A DNA stretch of 64,000 nt from positions 1,240,001-1,304,000 of the forward strand of contig NZ_OMOQ01000001.1 of the NCBI RefSeq assembly GCF_900302475.1. The letters run 5' to 3'. The DNA is from Defluviimonas aquaemixtae. GTDB lineage: Bacteria > Pseudomonadota > Alphaproteobacteria > Rhodobacterales > Rhodobacteraceae. Positions 16,847 to 25,420 of the stretch are shown piece by piece; the stretch's first letter is position 1, and each line of letters opens with the position of its first letter. The notes below the pieces were generated by a model. That model saw nothing but the letters and a program-made list of their open reading frames with translations, was not told the DNA's origin and did no database searches. The translations under genes were made by a program, and so were the position numbers.

Positions 16847-18358
16847 TCACTCGCCGCGCGGAAAGCGCTTGGAGTCTTCAAGCACGTTCAGATCCATGTG
16901 GTTCCGCATGTAGCGCTCGGAGGCCTTCTGCAAGGGCTGGAAATCCCAGGGGAAGTAGCTGCCGTTCCTAAGCGCTTCGTAGACGACCCAGCGGCGGGCC
17001 TGGCTTTGCCGCACCTCGGCGTCGAAGCGGGCGAGGTCCCATCGCGCTTCGGATTTGGTCTTCAGGGCCGAAAGCGTGCCGGCGTGGGCCGGGTCGGCGG
17101 CGAGATTCCTCATCTCGTGCGGGTCGGCGTCGAGGTCGAAGAGCTGATCGGGGTCGAGCGCGCAGCGGTTGTACTTCCACTGGCCGTAGCGGAGCGAGAC
17201 CAGGGGTGCGTAGGACGCTTCCGCCGCGTATTCCATCATAACCGGCGCGGTTCGCTCCGTGCCCTTCGCGAGCGGCACGAGGCTCATCCCGTCGGTCCAG
17301 GGCATGACCTCGTCCATCGAGACACCGGCGAGATCGCAGAGCGTGGGCGTCACGTCGATGGTCGAGACAGGCGCGTCGATGCGTTGGGGCGAAAGCCCCG
17401 GCGCGGCGATCATCAGGGGCACGCGCGACGAGCCGTCGTAGAAGTTCATCTTGAACCACAGCCCGCGCTCACCCAGCATATCGCCGTGGTCGGAGACGAA
17501 GAGCACGACCGCCTCCTGCCGCGTCGTCTCCAGCGCCTCGAGGATGCCGCCGATCTTGTCGTCGAGATAGGAGATATTGGCGAAATAGGCGCGGCGCGAG
17601 CGGCTTATATCCTCCTCGGTGATCGTGAAGTTCCGCCAGTCGTTCGCGTCGAATATGCGCTGCGCGTGCGGGTCGTGGTCCTCGTAGGCCATCGCGGGCA
17701 CTCCGGGCAGGAGGTGCTCGCAATCTTCGTAGAGGTCCCAGAACTTCTTTCGCGCGACGTAAGGATCGTGCGGGTGGGTGAAGCTCACGGTCAAGCACCA
17801 CGGCCGGTCGTCGAGCCCGCGCGCGAGGTCGTAGAGCTTCGCCGTCGCGTTGTAGGCGACCTCGTCGTCGTATTCCATCTGGTTGGTGATCTCGGCGACG
17901 CCCGCGCCGGTCACGGAGCCCATGTTGTGGTACCACCAGTCGATCCGCTCGCCGGGCTTGCGGTAGTCGGGCGTCCAGCCGAAATCGGCGGGGTAGATGT
18001 CGGTCGTGAGGCGTTGCTCGAAGCCGTGGAGCTGGTCGGGGCCGACGAAGTGCATCTTGCCCGAGAGACACGTCTGGTAGCCCGCGCGGCGCAGGTGATG
18101 GGCATAGGTCGGGGTGTCGGAGGCGAACTCTGCGGCGTTGTCGTAGACGCCCGTGCGAGACGGCAACTGGCCTGACATGAACGACGCCCGGCCGGGGGCG
18201 CACAAGGGCGAGGCGGTGTAGGCGTTCCTGAACCGGACTGACCGTTCGGCGAGCCGCTTGAGGTTCGGCGCGTGCAGCCAGTCGGCGGGTCCGTCGGGAA
18301 ACAGCGTGCCGTTCAGTTGGTCGACCATCAGGATCAGGATGTTTGGACGGCGCGCCAT
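16847..18358 (-). CDS. betC: Choline-sulfatase
   Basis: Hydrolyses choline-O-sulfate to choline and sulfate, feeding glycine-betaine synthesis. 503 residues from MARRPNILILMVDQLNG. The sulfatase signature is LCAPGRASFMSG, with Cys as the residue converted to formylglycine; metal ligands are in ILMVDQ near the start and VSDHGDMLGERGLWFKMNFYD. The C-terminal part RRWVVYEALRNGSYFPWDFQP is the choline-sulfatase extension. The 36 in-frame codons before this ATG look non-coding. No bet dehydrogenases or choline transporter are nearby; the divergent neighbour is another alkaline-phosphatase-superfamily enzyme. A formylglycine-generating enzyme would have to be encoded elsewhere. Confidence 0.9.
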   Translation of the reverse strand: MARRPNILILMVDQLNGTLFPDGPADWLHAPNLKRLAERSVRFRNAYTASPLCAPGRASFMSGQLPSRTGVYDNAAEFASDTPTYAHHLRRAGYQTCLSGKMHFVGPDQLHGFEQRLTTDIYPADFGWTPDYRKPGERIDWWYHNMGSVTGAGVAEITNQMEYDDEVAYNATAKLYDLARGLDDRPWCLTVSFTHPHDPYVARKKFWDLYEDCEHLLPGVPAMAYEDHDPHAQRIFDANDWRNFTITEEDISRSRRAYFANISYLDDKIGGILEALETTRQEAVVLFVSDHGDMLGERGLWFKMNFYDGSSRVPLMIAAPGLSPQRIDAPVSTIDVTPTLCDLAGVSMDEVMPWTDGMSLVPLAKGTERTAPVMMEYAAEASYAPLVSLRYGQWKYNRCALDPDQLFDLDADPHEMRNLAADPAHAGTLSALKTKSEARWDLARFDAEVRQSQARRWVVYEALRNGSYFPWDFQPLQKASERYMRNHMDLNVLEDSKRFPRGE

Positions 18359-18529
18359 ATACGTGTCTCCGAGAGAGGTTCGGGGCGAGATTGCGCGAGG
18401 CGCTGGGGCCAGTCTGGTCGCGGGGCGACATGACGCTGCCGCCACCGTCATTGAAGCGCCGTTATCCACCCGGCACTCTGCGCCGCGACGGGGAGGCGAT
18501 TCCCCTCGCGACTACGGAAGGACCGATCC

Positions 18530-19366
18530 TTGGACCGCAAGCTTCTCCTGATCATCATCGACGGCGTGCCCTACGACAACTGGCGGCGCTATTTCGGCAA
18601 TCTCGAAGGCTGGGTCGCGTCCGGCGAGGCCCGGGTCTGGCGCATCCGCTCGGTCCTGCCCTCGACCTCCGCCTCGTGCTACGCCTCGATCCATACCGGC
18701 GTCAGCCCGCAGGTCCACGGCGTCACCTCGAACGAGACTATCTTCCGGGTGGTGGAGCCCGACATCTTTTCCGAAGCCACGAAGGCGGGCCGGAGGACCG
18801 GCGCGGTCGCCCATAGCTTCTGGTCCGAATTCTTCAACCGCGCTCCTTTCGATCCGGTCCGCGACATCGAATACGACGAGCCGCAGGCCAGCCCGATCAG
18901 CCACGGCCGCTTCCACACGATGACGGGCTACGGCCATGACAACCAGATGACGCCCTGCGACGCGGATCTGTTCGCGACGCTCACCATGCTCTACGAGCGT
19001 CATGGCATCCACTACGGCATGCTGCACAGCTGCACGCTCGACAGCATGGGTCACCGTTTCGGGCACGACTGCACAGAGATGGACAAGGCGTGCTTCCGGC
19101 TGGATGGTCAGCTTGCGCCCTACGTCGCCCGCTGGCGGTCGGCGGGCTACGAGGTGGTGGTGACGGCCGATCACGGCCAGTCGGTGCGTGGCCATCACGG
19201 CGGCGCCGGCGCAGATCAGCAGGATGCGGCGCTCTACTATTTCGGGCCCGCCGAAGGGCCTGCATCGGACGAGATCCTCGACCAGCTTCAACTTGCGCCC
19301 ACGATCCTCGCGCGGCTCGGCGTCCCCGTCCCGGCCAGCATGGGCGAGGAGCCGTTCCTGCGCTGA
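18530..19366 (+). CDS. Alkaline-phosphatase-superfamily hydrolase (PDE/pyrophosphatase type)
   Basis: 278 residues of the type I phosphodiesterase/nucleotide pyrophosphatase branch. Metal and nucleophile sites: LLIIIDGVPYDN (first Asp), RSVLPSTSASCYASIHTG (nucleophile region), LDSMGHRFGHD and VVTADHGQSVRGHHGG. No signal peptide, so probably cytoplasmic. The start is a TTG at 18530, with GGAAGGA about 10 bases before it; no ATG fits. Substrate unknown. It is divergent from choline-sulfatase of the same fold with 171 bases between starts; shared control is possible. Confidence 0.82.
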   Translation: MDRKLLLIIIDGVPYDNWRRYFGNLEGWVASGEARVWRIRSVLPSTSASCYASIHTGVSPQVHGVTSNETIFRVVEPDIFSEATKAGRRTGAVAHSFWSEFFNRAPFDPVRDIEYDEPQASPISHGRFHTMTGYGHDNQMTPCDADLFATLTMLYERHGIHYGMLHSCTLDSMGHRFGHDCTEMDKACFRLDGQLAPYVARWRSAGYEVVVTADHGQSVRGHHGGAGADQQDAALYYFGPAEGPASDEILDQLQLAPTILARLGVPVPASMGEEPFLR

Positions 19367-19369
19367 CGC

Positions 19370-21001
19370 TCAGGGCGCCTCGCCACGGCCGAGCGCCGAG
19401 AGGGTCGCGATGATCTGCCGGAATGCGTCCCGGGCGCGTGCGCTCCTGTGGCGGGCGCGGAGATAACCGTGGACCAGGCCGGAGTCTTCGATCACCCGCG
19501 CCCTGCCGCCGGCGGCCGATATCCGCGCGGCATAGGCGCGCCCGTCATCGGCCAGCGGATCACATCCGGCGACGAAGACGGCGCTCGGCGGCAGGCCGGA
19601 GAAATCGCTGTCGTGAAGCGGGTTGGCCGTGGCATCGCGTGGGATCGGACCGTCGCCAAAACGAACTTGAGCGTAGTACACCATGTCATCGCGCGTCAGA
19701 AGCGGCGCGTAGGCATGGATCAGGAAGCTTCCCCGGTCGAGGTCGCCGCCGAGATAAGGGTAGATCAGGACCTGGCCCGATATCGCGACCGCACCGCCCC
19801 TCAGCCCATGCGCGAGCGCGGCGGCGAGGGTCGCGCCTGCGCTGTCGCCCGCCAGAAGCAGTGGCGCGGCGAATTCCCCGGCGACCGCGGCGGCCGCCGC
19901 GCGGGCGTCATCATACTGCGCCGGATGCAGGTGTTCGGGCGCGAGGCGGTAGCCGACCGAGACGAGCCGATATCCCGTCGCGGCGGCAAGCTCGGCGCAA
20001 ATCGCGTCGTGGCTGTCGAGCCCGCCCAGGACGAAGCCGCCGCCGTGGAAATAGACGACCACGGGGCCGGAGAGTACGTCGGTCGGGGCGTATACCCGGC
20101 AGGGAACCCCGCCGAATGTGCGGTCGGTGACCGCTAGGCCCTTGGGCCTCGGCGCATCGAATGCCTGGCAGAGACGAACGTAGCAGGCGCGCTGCTCGCC
20201 ACGCGACTGGCTGATGCAGTCAGGGGGATAGAAGCTCTCGGCCTCGCGGATGAAGGCCCGGATATCGGCGTCGAGCAGGCGGTCGTATTCGGGCAGAAGA
20301 ACACTGTCGTCGGGCATGGCGCGTCCCATCCGGGCCTCGTTGACGCCCGAGCATGTGGCGCGCCCGCCGCCGGGTGAAGCGGGTGCTTCAGCGGCGGATG
20401 AATGCAGCATGGGCCGGTATCCCGCCGCGAGGACCGCGACCAAGGGCGCGGGCGTCATTACCTCGGCGATGCCGCCGCCGGGACGTGGCAGGGCGGGGCG
20501 GTAGCCGTCGGGCGCATAGGGCAGAAGTCGGTCGCCGAGGACCAGGCACGAACCGCCCGCCATGGCGACGAAGGCGCCGTCGGGAAGGGTCGCGATATCC
20601 GCCCGGCAGGTCACCTTGGTTCCCCGGCGTGGCACGATGCGGGCCGCGTGCAGGCAGCGGTCGATCTCGGGGGCGCGGGGATCGTCGCCGAGGCCCGCCG
20701 CCGCCCAGGCCGCGCGCAAGCGGTCATAGTCCGCCCGCCGGCAAAAGGCGCAAGGCCGGTGCCCGGCGGCCAGCGCCACAGCCTCGTCTAGGAAGAAAAG
20801 CGGCGTCCATCTGTGGCCCGAGGCCAGAGGCTGGCGGCGGCCGGGATAGTCCAGGCGGCAGGCGATCCACGCCTTGATGCGATGGTTCCAGCGTCGGCGT
20901 CCCGAGGTATCGTAAAGGATGCCCCGGTTGCCCGTCAGAAGGCCGCGTCCGGGATGGGCGACGATCGCGCCTTCCGGCGTGACGCGGTTCTCCCTCGGCA
21001 T
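19370..21001 (-). CDS. Fusion: uncharacterised N-terminal domain + alpha/beta-hydrolase
   Basis: 543 residues in one open frame that reads as two proteins. Residues 1-200 (MPRENRVTPEGAIVAHPGRG, WNHRIKAWIACRL, HRPCAFCRRADYDRLRAAWA) resemble a stand-alone hypothetical family with a C-x-F-C-R motif. After a low-complexity linker (about 200-230) comes an HSL-type alpha/beta-hydrolase from MPDDSVLLPEYDRLLD with the oxyanion motif YFHGGGFVLGG, nucleophile elbow GDSAGA, an Asp in AGCDPLADDG and the His in LVHGYLR. No stop separates them, so either a true fusion or a lost stop codon; internal initiation at the hydrolase ATG (around 20317) is possible. Its start overlaps the SDR stop by one base (TGATG). 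Confidence 0.8.
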   Translation of the reverse strand: MPRENRVTPEGAIVAHPGRGLLTGNRGILYDTSGRRRWNHRIKAWIACRLDYPGRRQPLASGHRWTPLFFLDEAVALAAGHRPCAFCRRADYDRLRAAWAAAGLGDDPRAPEIDRCLHAARIVPRRGTKVTCRADIATLPDGAFVAMAGGSCLVLGDRLLPYAPDGYRPALPRPGGGIAEVMTPAPLVAVLAAGYRPMLHSSAAEAPASPGGGRATCSGVNEARMGRAMPDDSVLLPEYDRLLDADIRAFIREAESFYPPDCISQSRGEQRACYVRLCQAFDAPRPKGLAVTDRTFGGVPCRVYAPTDVLSGPVVVYFHGGGFVLGGLDSHDAICAELAAATGYRLVSVGYRLAPEHLHPAQYDDARAAAAAVAGEFAAPLLLAGDSAGATLAAALAHGLRGGAVAISGQVLIYPYLGGDLDRGSFLIHAYAPLLTRDDMVYYAQVRFGDGPIPRDATANPLHDSDFSGLPPSAVFVAGCDPLADDGRAYAARISAAGGRARVIEDSGLVHGYLRARHRSARARDAFRQIIATLSALGRGEAP

Positions 21002-21744
21002 CAGCGCATCCTAAGCGCGCCGTCGAGGCGGATCACCTCGCCGTTCAGGTAGCCGCATTCGACGATGAAGGCGGCGAGCGCGGCGAATTCGGCCGGATCG
21101 CCGAGCCGCTTCGGGAACGTCACCTCGGCCGCGAGGCCTTCCTGCACCTCCTCGGGAAGCCCCCGCATCATCGGCGTTGCGAAGATCCCCGGCGCGATGG
21201 CGCAGACGCGGATGCCGAGGCTCGCGAGATCGCGCGCGGCGGGCAGCGTCAGCCCGACGATCCCGCCCTTCGAGGCAGCGTAGGCCGCCTGGCCCTTCTG
21301 GCCGTCGAAGGCCGCTATCGAGGCGGTGTTGACGATCACGCCACGCTCGGGACCGCCGTTCTTTGCCATCTCGGCGGCTGCAAGGCGCATCACGTTGAAG
21401 GTGCCGACAAGGTTGATGTCGATCGTGCGCCGGAAGCTCTCGAGCCGGTGCGGCCCCTCGCGGCCCAGGGTCTTTTCGCCGGTGGCGATCCCGGCGCAGT
21501 TGACGAGGATGTCGATCCGTCCCATCTCCGCGCGCGCCGCTGCGACGGCGGTTTCGGCGGAACCTTCCTCGGTCACGTCGACCTCGGCGAAAGCGGCGCC
21601 GATCTCCTTCGCGTAGTCGGCTCCTTCCGCGGCACGGTCGAGGATGGTGACCTGGGCGCCCTTCTCCCGCAGTGCCCAGGCGGTCGCGGCGCCGAGTCCC
21701 GAGGCGCCTCCAGTGACGATAGCGGCGGCGTCTGCGATCTTCAT
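21001..21744 (-). CDS. Short-chain dehydrogenase (3-hydroxyacyl-CoA dehydrogenase type)
   Basis: 247 residues, classical SDR: VTGGASGLGAATA binds NAD, NCAG in the core, catalytic Ser in NTASIAAFDGQKGQAAYAASKGG with YAASK as Tyr-x3-Lys. The sequence GQKGQAAYAASKGGIVGLTLPAARDLA is typical of HSD17B10-like 3-hydroxyacyl-CoA dehydrogenases of fatty-acid or isoleucine breakdown. The ATG at 21744 is preferred to one 11 codons upstream because that one lies inside the palindromic operator. Coupled to the following hydrolase gene, with which it may share a lipid or ester catabolic role (inference). Confidence 0.9.
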   Translation of the reverse strand: MKIADAAAIVTGGASGLGAATAWALREKGAQVTILDRAAEGADYAKEIGAAFAEVDVTEEGSAETAVAAARAEMGRIDILVNCAGIATGEKTLGREGPHRLESFRRTIDINLVGTFNVMRLAAAEMAKNGGPERGVIVNTASIAAFDGQKGQAAYAASKGGIVGLTLPAARDLASLGIRVCAIAPGIFATPMMRGLPEEVQEGLAAEVTFPKRLGDPAEFAALAAFIVECGYLNGEVIRLDGALRMR

Positions 21745-21761
21745 GGGGGCCTCGCGGTTAA

Positions 21762-21777
21762 ATGAACGAACGTTCAT
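21762..21777. promoter_or_regulatory. 16-bp palindromic operator ATGAACGAACGTTCAT
   Basis: Perfect 7-bp arms (ATGAACG/CGTTCAT) around AA, 18 bases before the SDR start. Form and position are those of a TetR-family operator. A near match (GAACGACCGTTC) lies at 63895-63906 before the last gene in the window. Confidence 0.65.
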
Positions 21778-21995
21778 AAACTAACGTGAAGCTCGCGTGC
21801 TGTCCACATCGGCCGAAGGCGGCGTCCCCGCCGCCGATGCGCAATATCATGCCGGCGCAGGCAAATGTCTGCCACTTACTCTCAAGGCTTTGTGAATGCC
21901 GCTTGGCGCGCGGTATCGCGCGCCTACGTGTCAGGGGACCGGCGTGTCAATCCAGTAGGGTGCGCCGAAAACTTGGAGCAGAGTTGGAGAACATT

Positions 21996-22595
21996 ATGAA
22001 CACCCTGACAAAAGCCGCCTTTGCTGCCGCGCTTGCCGGTTCCACGGCGGCCCCGGCATTCGCCGCCGGCCTGGGCGAACCGGCGCCCGAGCCCATTGTC
22101 GCCGCGCCGGTTATTCCGGTCGCCCCCAGCACGGACTGGACCGGCGGCTATGTCGGTGCGCAGATCGGCTACGGCGACGTGTCGGCCCCCGGCCTGGACG
22201 GCGACGGCGTGCTTTACGGCGTGCGCGGCGGCTATGACTGGGATTTCGGCGGCTGGGTCCTGGGCGCAGGCGTCGACTACGACTTCGCCGACATCGACTT
22301 GGGCGGCGGGCCGGACAACCTGGAATCGGTCGCACGGCTGAAACTTCGCGTGGGCGCGGATCTTGGTCAGACGCTTCTCTATGCGACGGCCGGTGCCGCA
22401 CGGGCGGAGGCCGAGATCGGCGGTGTGAGCCGCTCCGACAACGGCTGGTTCGCCGGGATCGGCGCGGACTACATGCTGAATCAGCGCTGGACAGTGGGCG
22501 GCGAGATCCTGACCCATCAGTTCGACGATTTCGATGGATCCGGTATCGACGTAGACGCCACGACCGCGTCGGTCAACGCGAGCTTCCGCTTCTGA
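21996..22595 (+). CDS. Outer-membrane beta-barrel protein (copy 1)
   Basis: 199 residues: signal peptide MNTLTKAAFAAALAGSTAAPAFAAG, a short proline-rich stretch, then an eight-stranded barrel of the Omp25/OmpA-like porin-family type (DWTGGYVGAQIGYGDV, GVLYGVRGGYDWDFGGWVLGAGVDYDF, LKLRVGADLGQTLLYATAGAA) ending in the C-terminal aromatic signature NASFRF recognised by the BAM complex. GTTGGAGA lies before the ATG at 21996; upstream in-frame codons look non-coding. Paralogous to the gene at 23659. Followed by a GC hairpin CGGGGGGCC/GGCCCCCCG (22604-22624) without a U-run. Confidence 0.9.
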   Translation: MNTLTKAAFAAALAGSTAAPAFAAGLGEPAPEPIVAAPVIPVAPSTDWTGGYVGAQIGYGDVSAPGLDGDGVLYGVRGGYDWDFGGWVLGAGVDYDFADIDLGGGPDNLESVARLKLRVGADLGQTLLYATAGAARAEAEIGGVSRSDNGWFAGIGADYMLNQRWTVGGEILTHQFDDFDGSGIDVDATTASVNASFRF

Positions 22596-23428
22596 TCGAG
22601 CGGCGGGGGGCCCGCGGCCCCCCGCGCCATCGTCTGCGCCCGACGTGGCGGTAGGGCTGCGGCATCCCCGAATGGTCCTCGCCGAGAGTCCGCTTTCGGG
22701 CGCGCCGAAGGCAATGAGCGCCGCTTCCGATTGCCGTGAATACGGGTCCGGAAAGAAAACAGTCGCTCGCGCAGGCTGTCGAATATCACTTTGCCATCAA
22801 CAGCGCGTTGCACGAGCGAGGAATCACGACCTTCGTGCCTGAAATGAAACCAGGACATCGCTGCAAATCTGAGTGGTGATAGCTTCAGGACAGCGTCGTT
22901 GGTCTGCGCCAGCTTGATCGGTTCCTGGACATCGGCCTTCGCGATCATGTGCGCCCGGTCCCTTTCTGGAAACGCATCAAGCTGAATTGCGTGGGCCAGG
23001 TACTCATGCGCGATGGTGGTCAAGAAGCGGTCTGCGGCTGCCTGATCCAGGAAGGCATGCGCAAGCTTATGAACGATTAGACTATCGAACAGAAACTTGG
23101 CGCTCATCTCAGGGAAAGCCGTCGCAAGATCAGGCTGCTCCTCAAGGCAGTCGGTTGGAAGGATTTGCAGCTTTCTCTTCTGAGAGCTGTAAGGCGCCGA
23201 ACAGGTTCCCGGAGCGACGTCCAGATTCGCCGTCATCTCCATGCGGATTGCGTGCTCGATATCCAGGCCGAGTGAACAGAGGCCCGCATCTGCCGACGCC
23301 GCCGCGTTGCAGGCCGACTGCGCGTCGGTTGTGTTGTCGGTCGACAGGGATATGCGAGAAGTAATGCACTCACGCACGATTGGCGTATCTCCGATCGCCG
23401 GGGAGGCGCTACGCGACTGCGGAAACAA
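22517..23428 (-). CDS. Uncharacterised protein with degenerate N-terminus, possible pseudogene
   Basis: A 303-codon frame from a TTG. Its middle third looks like a genuine protein: two Cys-rich segments (SACNAAASADAGLCSLGLD, GTCSAPYSSQKRKLQILPTDCLEEQ) and a helical part with HKLAHAFLDQ and TTIAHEYLAHAIQLD. The 5' end is suspect. An ATG 12 codons upstream in the same frame gives MKDVVLPVASF and then TGA, while another frame reads signal-peptide-like VLLIVSAVA before a stop at the same place. The last 80 codons are basic, low in similarity to anything I know, and run 79 bases into the opposite-strand barrel gene. Most likely a decaying secreted protein gene; function unknown. Confidence 0.4.
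   Translation of the reverse strand: MFPQSRSASPAIGDTPIVRECITSRISLSTDNTTDAQSACNAAASADAGLCSLGLDIEHAIRMEMTANLDVAPGTCSAPYSSQKRKLQILPTDCLEEQPDLATAFPEMSAKFLFDSLIVHKLAHAFLDQAAADRFLTTIAHEYLAHAIQLDAFPERDRAHMIAKADVQEPIKLAQTNDAVLKLSPLRFAAMSWFHFRHEGRDSSLVQRAVDGKVIFDSLRERLFSFRTRIHGNRKRRSLPSARPKADSRRGPFGDAAALPPRRAQTMARGAAGPPPLDQKRKLALTDAVVASTSIPDPSKSSN
22604..22624. terminator. GC-rich hairpin after barrel gene 1
   Basis: Nine-base-pair stem CGGGGGGCC (22604-22612) with GGCCCCCCG (22616-22624). No T-tract on either strand, so only a weak or Rho-assisted terminator. Confidence 0.45.
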
Positions 23429-23658
23429 TCAAAAGGACGCGACCGGTAAAACCACGTCTTTCATTCCAATGCGCGATCTCCCCGTCAGCGTATGACGAAT
23501 GCCATACGCGGCTGCGCGGTCGTCGCGGGCTGAGCGTATTCTAGCCGACCCATGTTCGTCGGATAGGCCCTCGGCACCCATCCTGCAACCATTCCCGGCA
23601 AGCCCCGCGCCGCGCACTGCCGGGAGCGAGGCTGTCTGGATCGGAACAGGAGATCGGA

Positions 23659-24264
23659 ATGCATCGCTTCATGAAATTTGGGCCAGCCGTCCTGGTCGCC
23701 GTGTCTTTTGCATTGCCGGTTCAAGCGGACGGACCGCAGGCGCCGGTCGCATTGCAGGAAACCTCCGCCGTGCAGCAGCTGTCGCTCATCGGGTCCGACT
23801 ATGATTGGACGGGTGGCTATGTCGGGGCGGCTGTCGGATACGGGAGGGTCAAGGCAGGGAGCGTCAAGGACAACGGCGTGCTTTACGGTCTGCGGGCCGG
23901 CTACGACTGGGAAATGGAAGGCTGGGTTCTGGGTGTGGGCGTCGACCACGACATTGCGGACATCAAGCTTTCGGGCGGTTCCGACAAGCTCAAGTCGATC
24001 ACGCGGCTCAAGCTCAGAGCCGGCGCTGATCTCGGCAAGGTGTTGGTCTACGCGACGGCCGGACCGGCCCGGGCAAAGGCGCGGCTCGGCGGCAGGAGTA
24101 GCACCGATACCGGCTGGTTCGCGGGCGTCGGCGCGGATTACGCGATCGACCCGCAATGGACGATCGGGGCGGAGATCCTGACCAACCAGTTCAACAAGTT
24201 TGGCGGAAGTACCACCGATCTCACGGCCACGACCGCGTCGGTCAATGTCGGGTTCCGGTTCTGA
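23659..24264 (+). CDS. Outer-membrane beta-barrel protein (copy 2)
   Basis: 201 residues: signal peptide MHRFMKFGPAVLVAVSFALPVQA, then the same barrel architecture as the 21996 gene (DYDWTGGYVGAAVGYGRV, NGVLYGLRAGYDWEMEGWVLGVGVDHDIADI, LKLRAGADLGKVLVYATAG) and the same end, TTASVNVGFRF. The two are clear paralogues that have diverged mostly in surface loops and in charge: this copy is Lys-rich where copy 1 is Asp-rich. Ribosome-binding site GGAGATCGGA before the ATG. Confidence 0.9.
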   Translation: MHRFMKFGPAVLVAVSFALPVQADGPQAPVALQETSAVQQLSLIGSDYDWTGGYVGAAVGYGRVKAGSVKDNGVLYGLRAGYDWEMEGWVLGVGVDHDIADIKLSGGSDKLKSITRLKLRAGADLGKVLVYATAGPARAKARLGGRSSTDTGWFAGVGADYAIDPQWTIGAEILTNQFNKFGGSTTDLTATTASVNVGFRF

Positions 24265-24283
24265 GCGGTGCGCGCGGGCGCGG

Positions 24284-25183
24284 TCACCAGCGTCCGCTCG
24301 CCCCGCCGCCCGACGACCGGCCACCCCCGAAGGAGCCGCGCGATCCGCCGGTGCGGCGGCGCGGCGAGACCCGGTATTCCCGCTCGTCCCGGTAGTCGCA
24401 GTTGTCGCAGGTGACGGTGAGCCGGCCGATCCGGCCCTCCCGCGTGCCTTTGTTCTCGGGCGCATCCCGGTGCCGGTGCAGGCCGCGTGCGCCGCATTGC
24501 GGGCAGCGTCTCAGGCGGTAGAACGCATCGCGCAGCCTTCGCTCGAATAAGCCGAGCGCGACAATCGCGGAGAAGACTGCCGCGAATATCCAGCCGCCGA
24601 ACCGGTCGGCGAAGCCCCTTTCTGCCTCCGGGACCGCTGCGGGCGGCAGCGACGCTGCGTGGCGCCGGGCGATGCGCTCGGCGGTCTCGGCCACCCCGGC
24701 AGTAATGCCCTCGCCATGGCGGCCCTCGCGGAAGGCGGGCACCATCCAGCGGCTCACGATATCCTGCGCGGCCACGTCGAAGCCCTGGTGATAGGCAGAC
24801 CCGAGCACGATCCGGGTTTCCCGGTCATCGGTCAGAAGCAGGACGAGGATGCCGTCATTGCGGCCGGCATCGCCCACGCCCCAGGCATTGAACAACTCCG
24901 TCGCGAACCCCTCCGTAGATGGTGCGTCGTCGAACTCCGCGCGGCTCCGAAGCGTCACAACCGTCATCTCGACGCCCGTCTCGTCGAATAGCGCGGCCAG
25001 CGTCGCGGCAAGGCGCGTCTCGGTGTCTCCAGCTATGACCCCGGCGAAGTCGTTGACGTAAAGATCGCGTGGCTCGGGGTAGGGCTTGGCCTGCGCTGTC
25101 ATAGGGGCCGCGAGCCAGAAAAAGGCCATCAGAAAGCCCAGGCGGATCGTCCCGATCGCTCGGATCATCGCGAAGCGTGTCAC
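24284..25183 (-). CDS. TPM-domain membrane protein
   Basis: 299 residues. A signal or membrane anchor (LGFLMAFFWLAAPMTAQA) leads to an extracytoplasmic TPM domain (YVNDFAGVIAGDTETRLAATLAALFDETGVEMTVVTLRS to GILVLLLTDDRETRIVLGSAYHQGF), a second membrane segment (GGWIFAAVFSAIVALGLFE), a cytoplasmic zinc-ribbon-like pair (CPQCGARGLHRH, CDNCDY), and the family's Ser/Gly-rich tail GGRSSGGGASGRW. Start: AGGAGG sits one base before an ATG (25189) but seven bases before the GTG at 25183, so the GTG is preferred. TPM proteins are linked to photosystem II repair in plants; the bacterial role is unclear. Confidence 0.85.
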   Translation of the reverse strand: MTRFAMIRAIGTIRLGFLMAFFWLAAPMTAQAKPYPEPRDLYVNDFAGVIAGDTETRLAATLAALFDETGVEMTVVTLRSRAEFDDAPSTEGFATELFNAWGVGDAGRNDGILVLLLTDDRETRIVLGSAYHQGFDVAAQDIVSRWMVPAFREGRHGEGITAGVAETAERIARRHAASLPPAAVPEAERGFADRFGGWIFAAVFSAIVALGLFERRLRDAFYRLRRCPQCGARGLHRHRDAPENKGTREGRIGRLTVTCDNCDYRDEREYRVSPRRRTGGSRGSFGGGRSSGGGASGRW

Positions 25184-25420
25184 TGTCATCCCTCCTCGGG
25201 GTCCGGGAAAGCCATGGCCCTCGCGGCTTGGCAAGGTCACGCGCAAGATGTCGCACCGGGTCGTGTGCTGTTGCAGCCTGTCATCAGAGCGGCCCGGAAA
25301 TCGGGCTATAGCGAAATTTACCCAAGGGATATCCGACGTTGCCACATTATTGTCGGTATGAAGGCGAAAAAGACCGCGCCGAACACGCGAATCGTCCGGC
25401 AGAAGGAAGGATGGTGTGAC

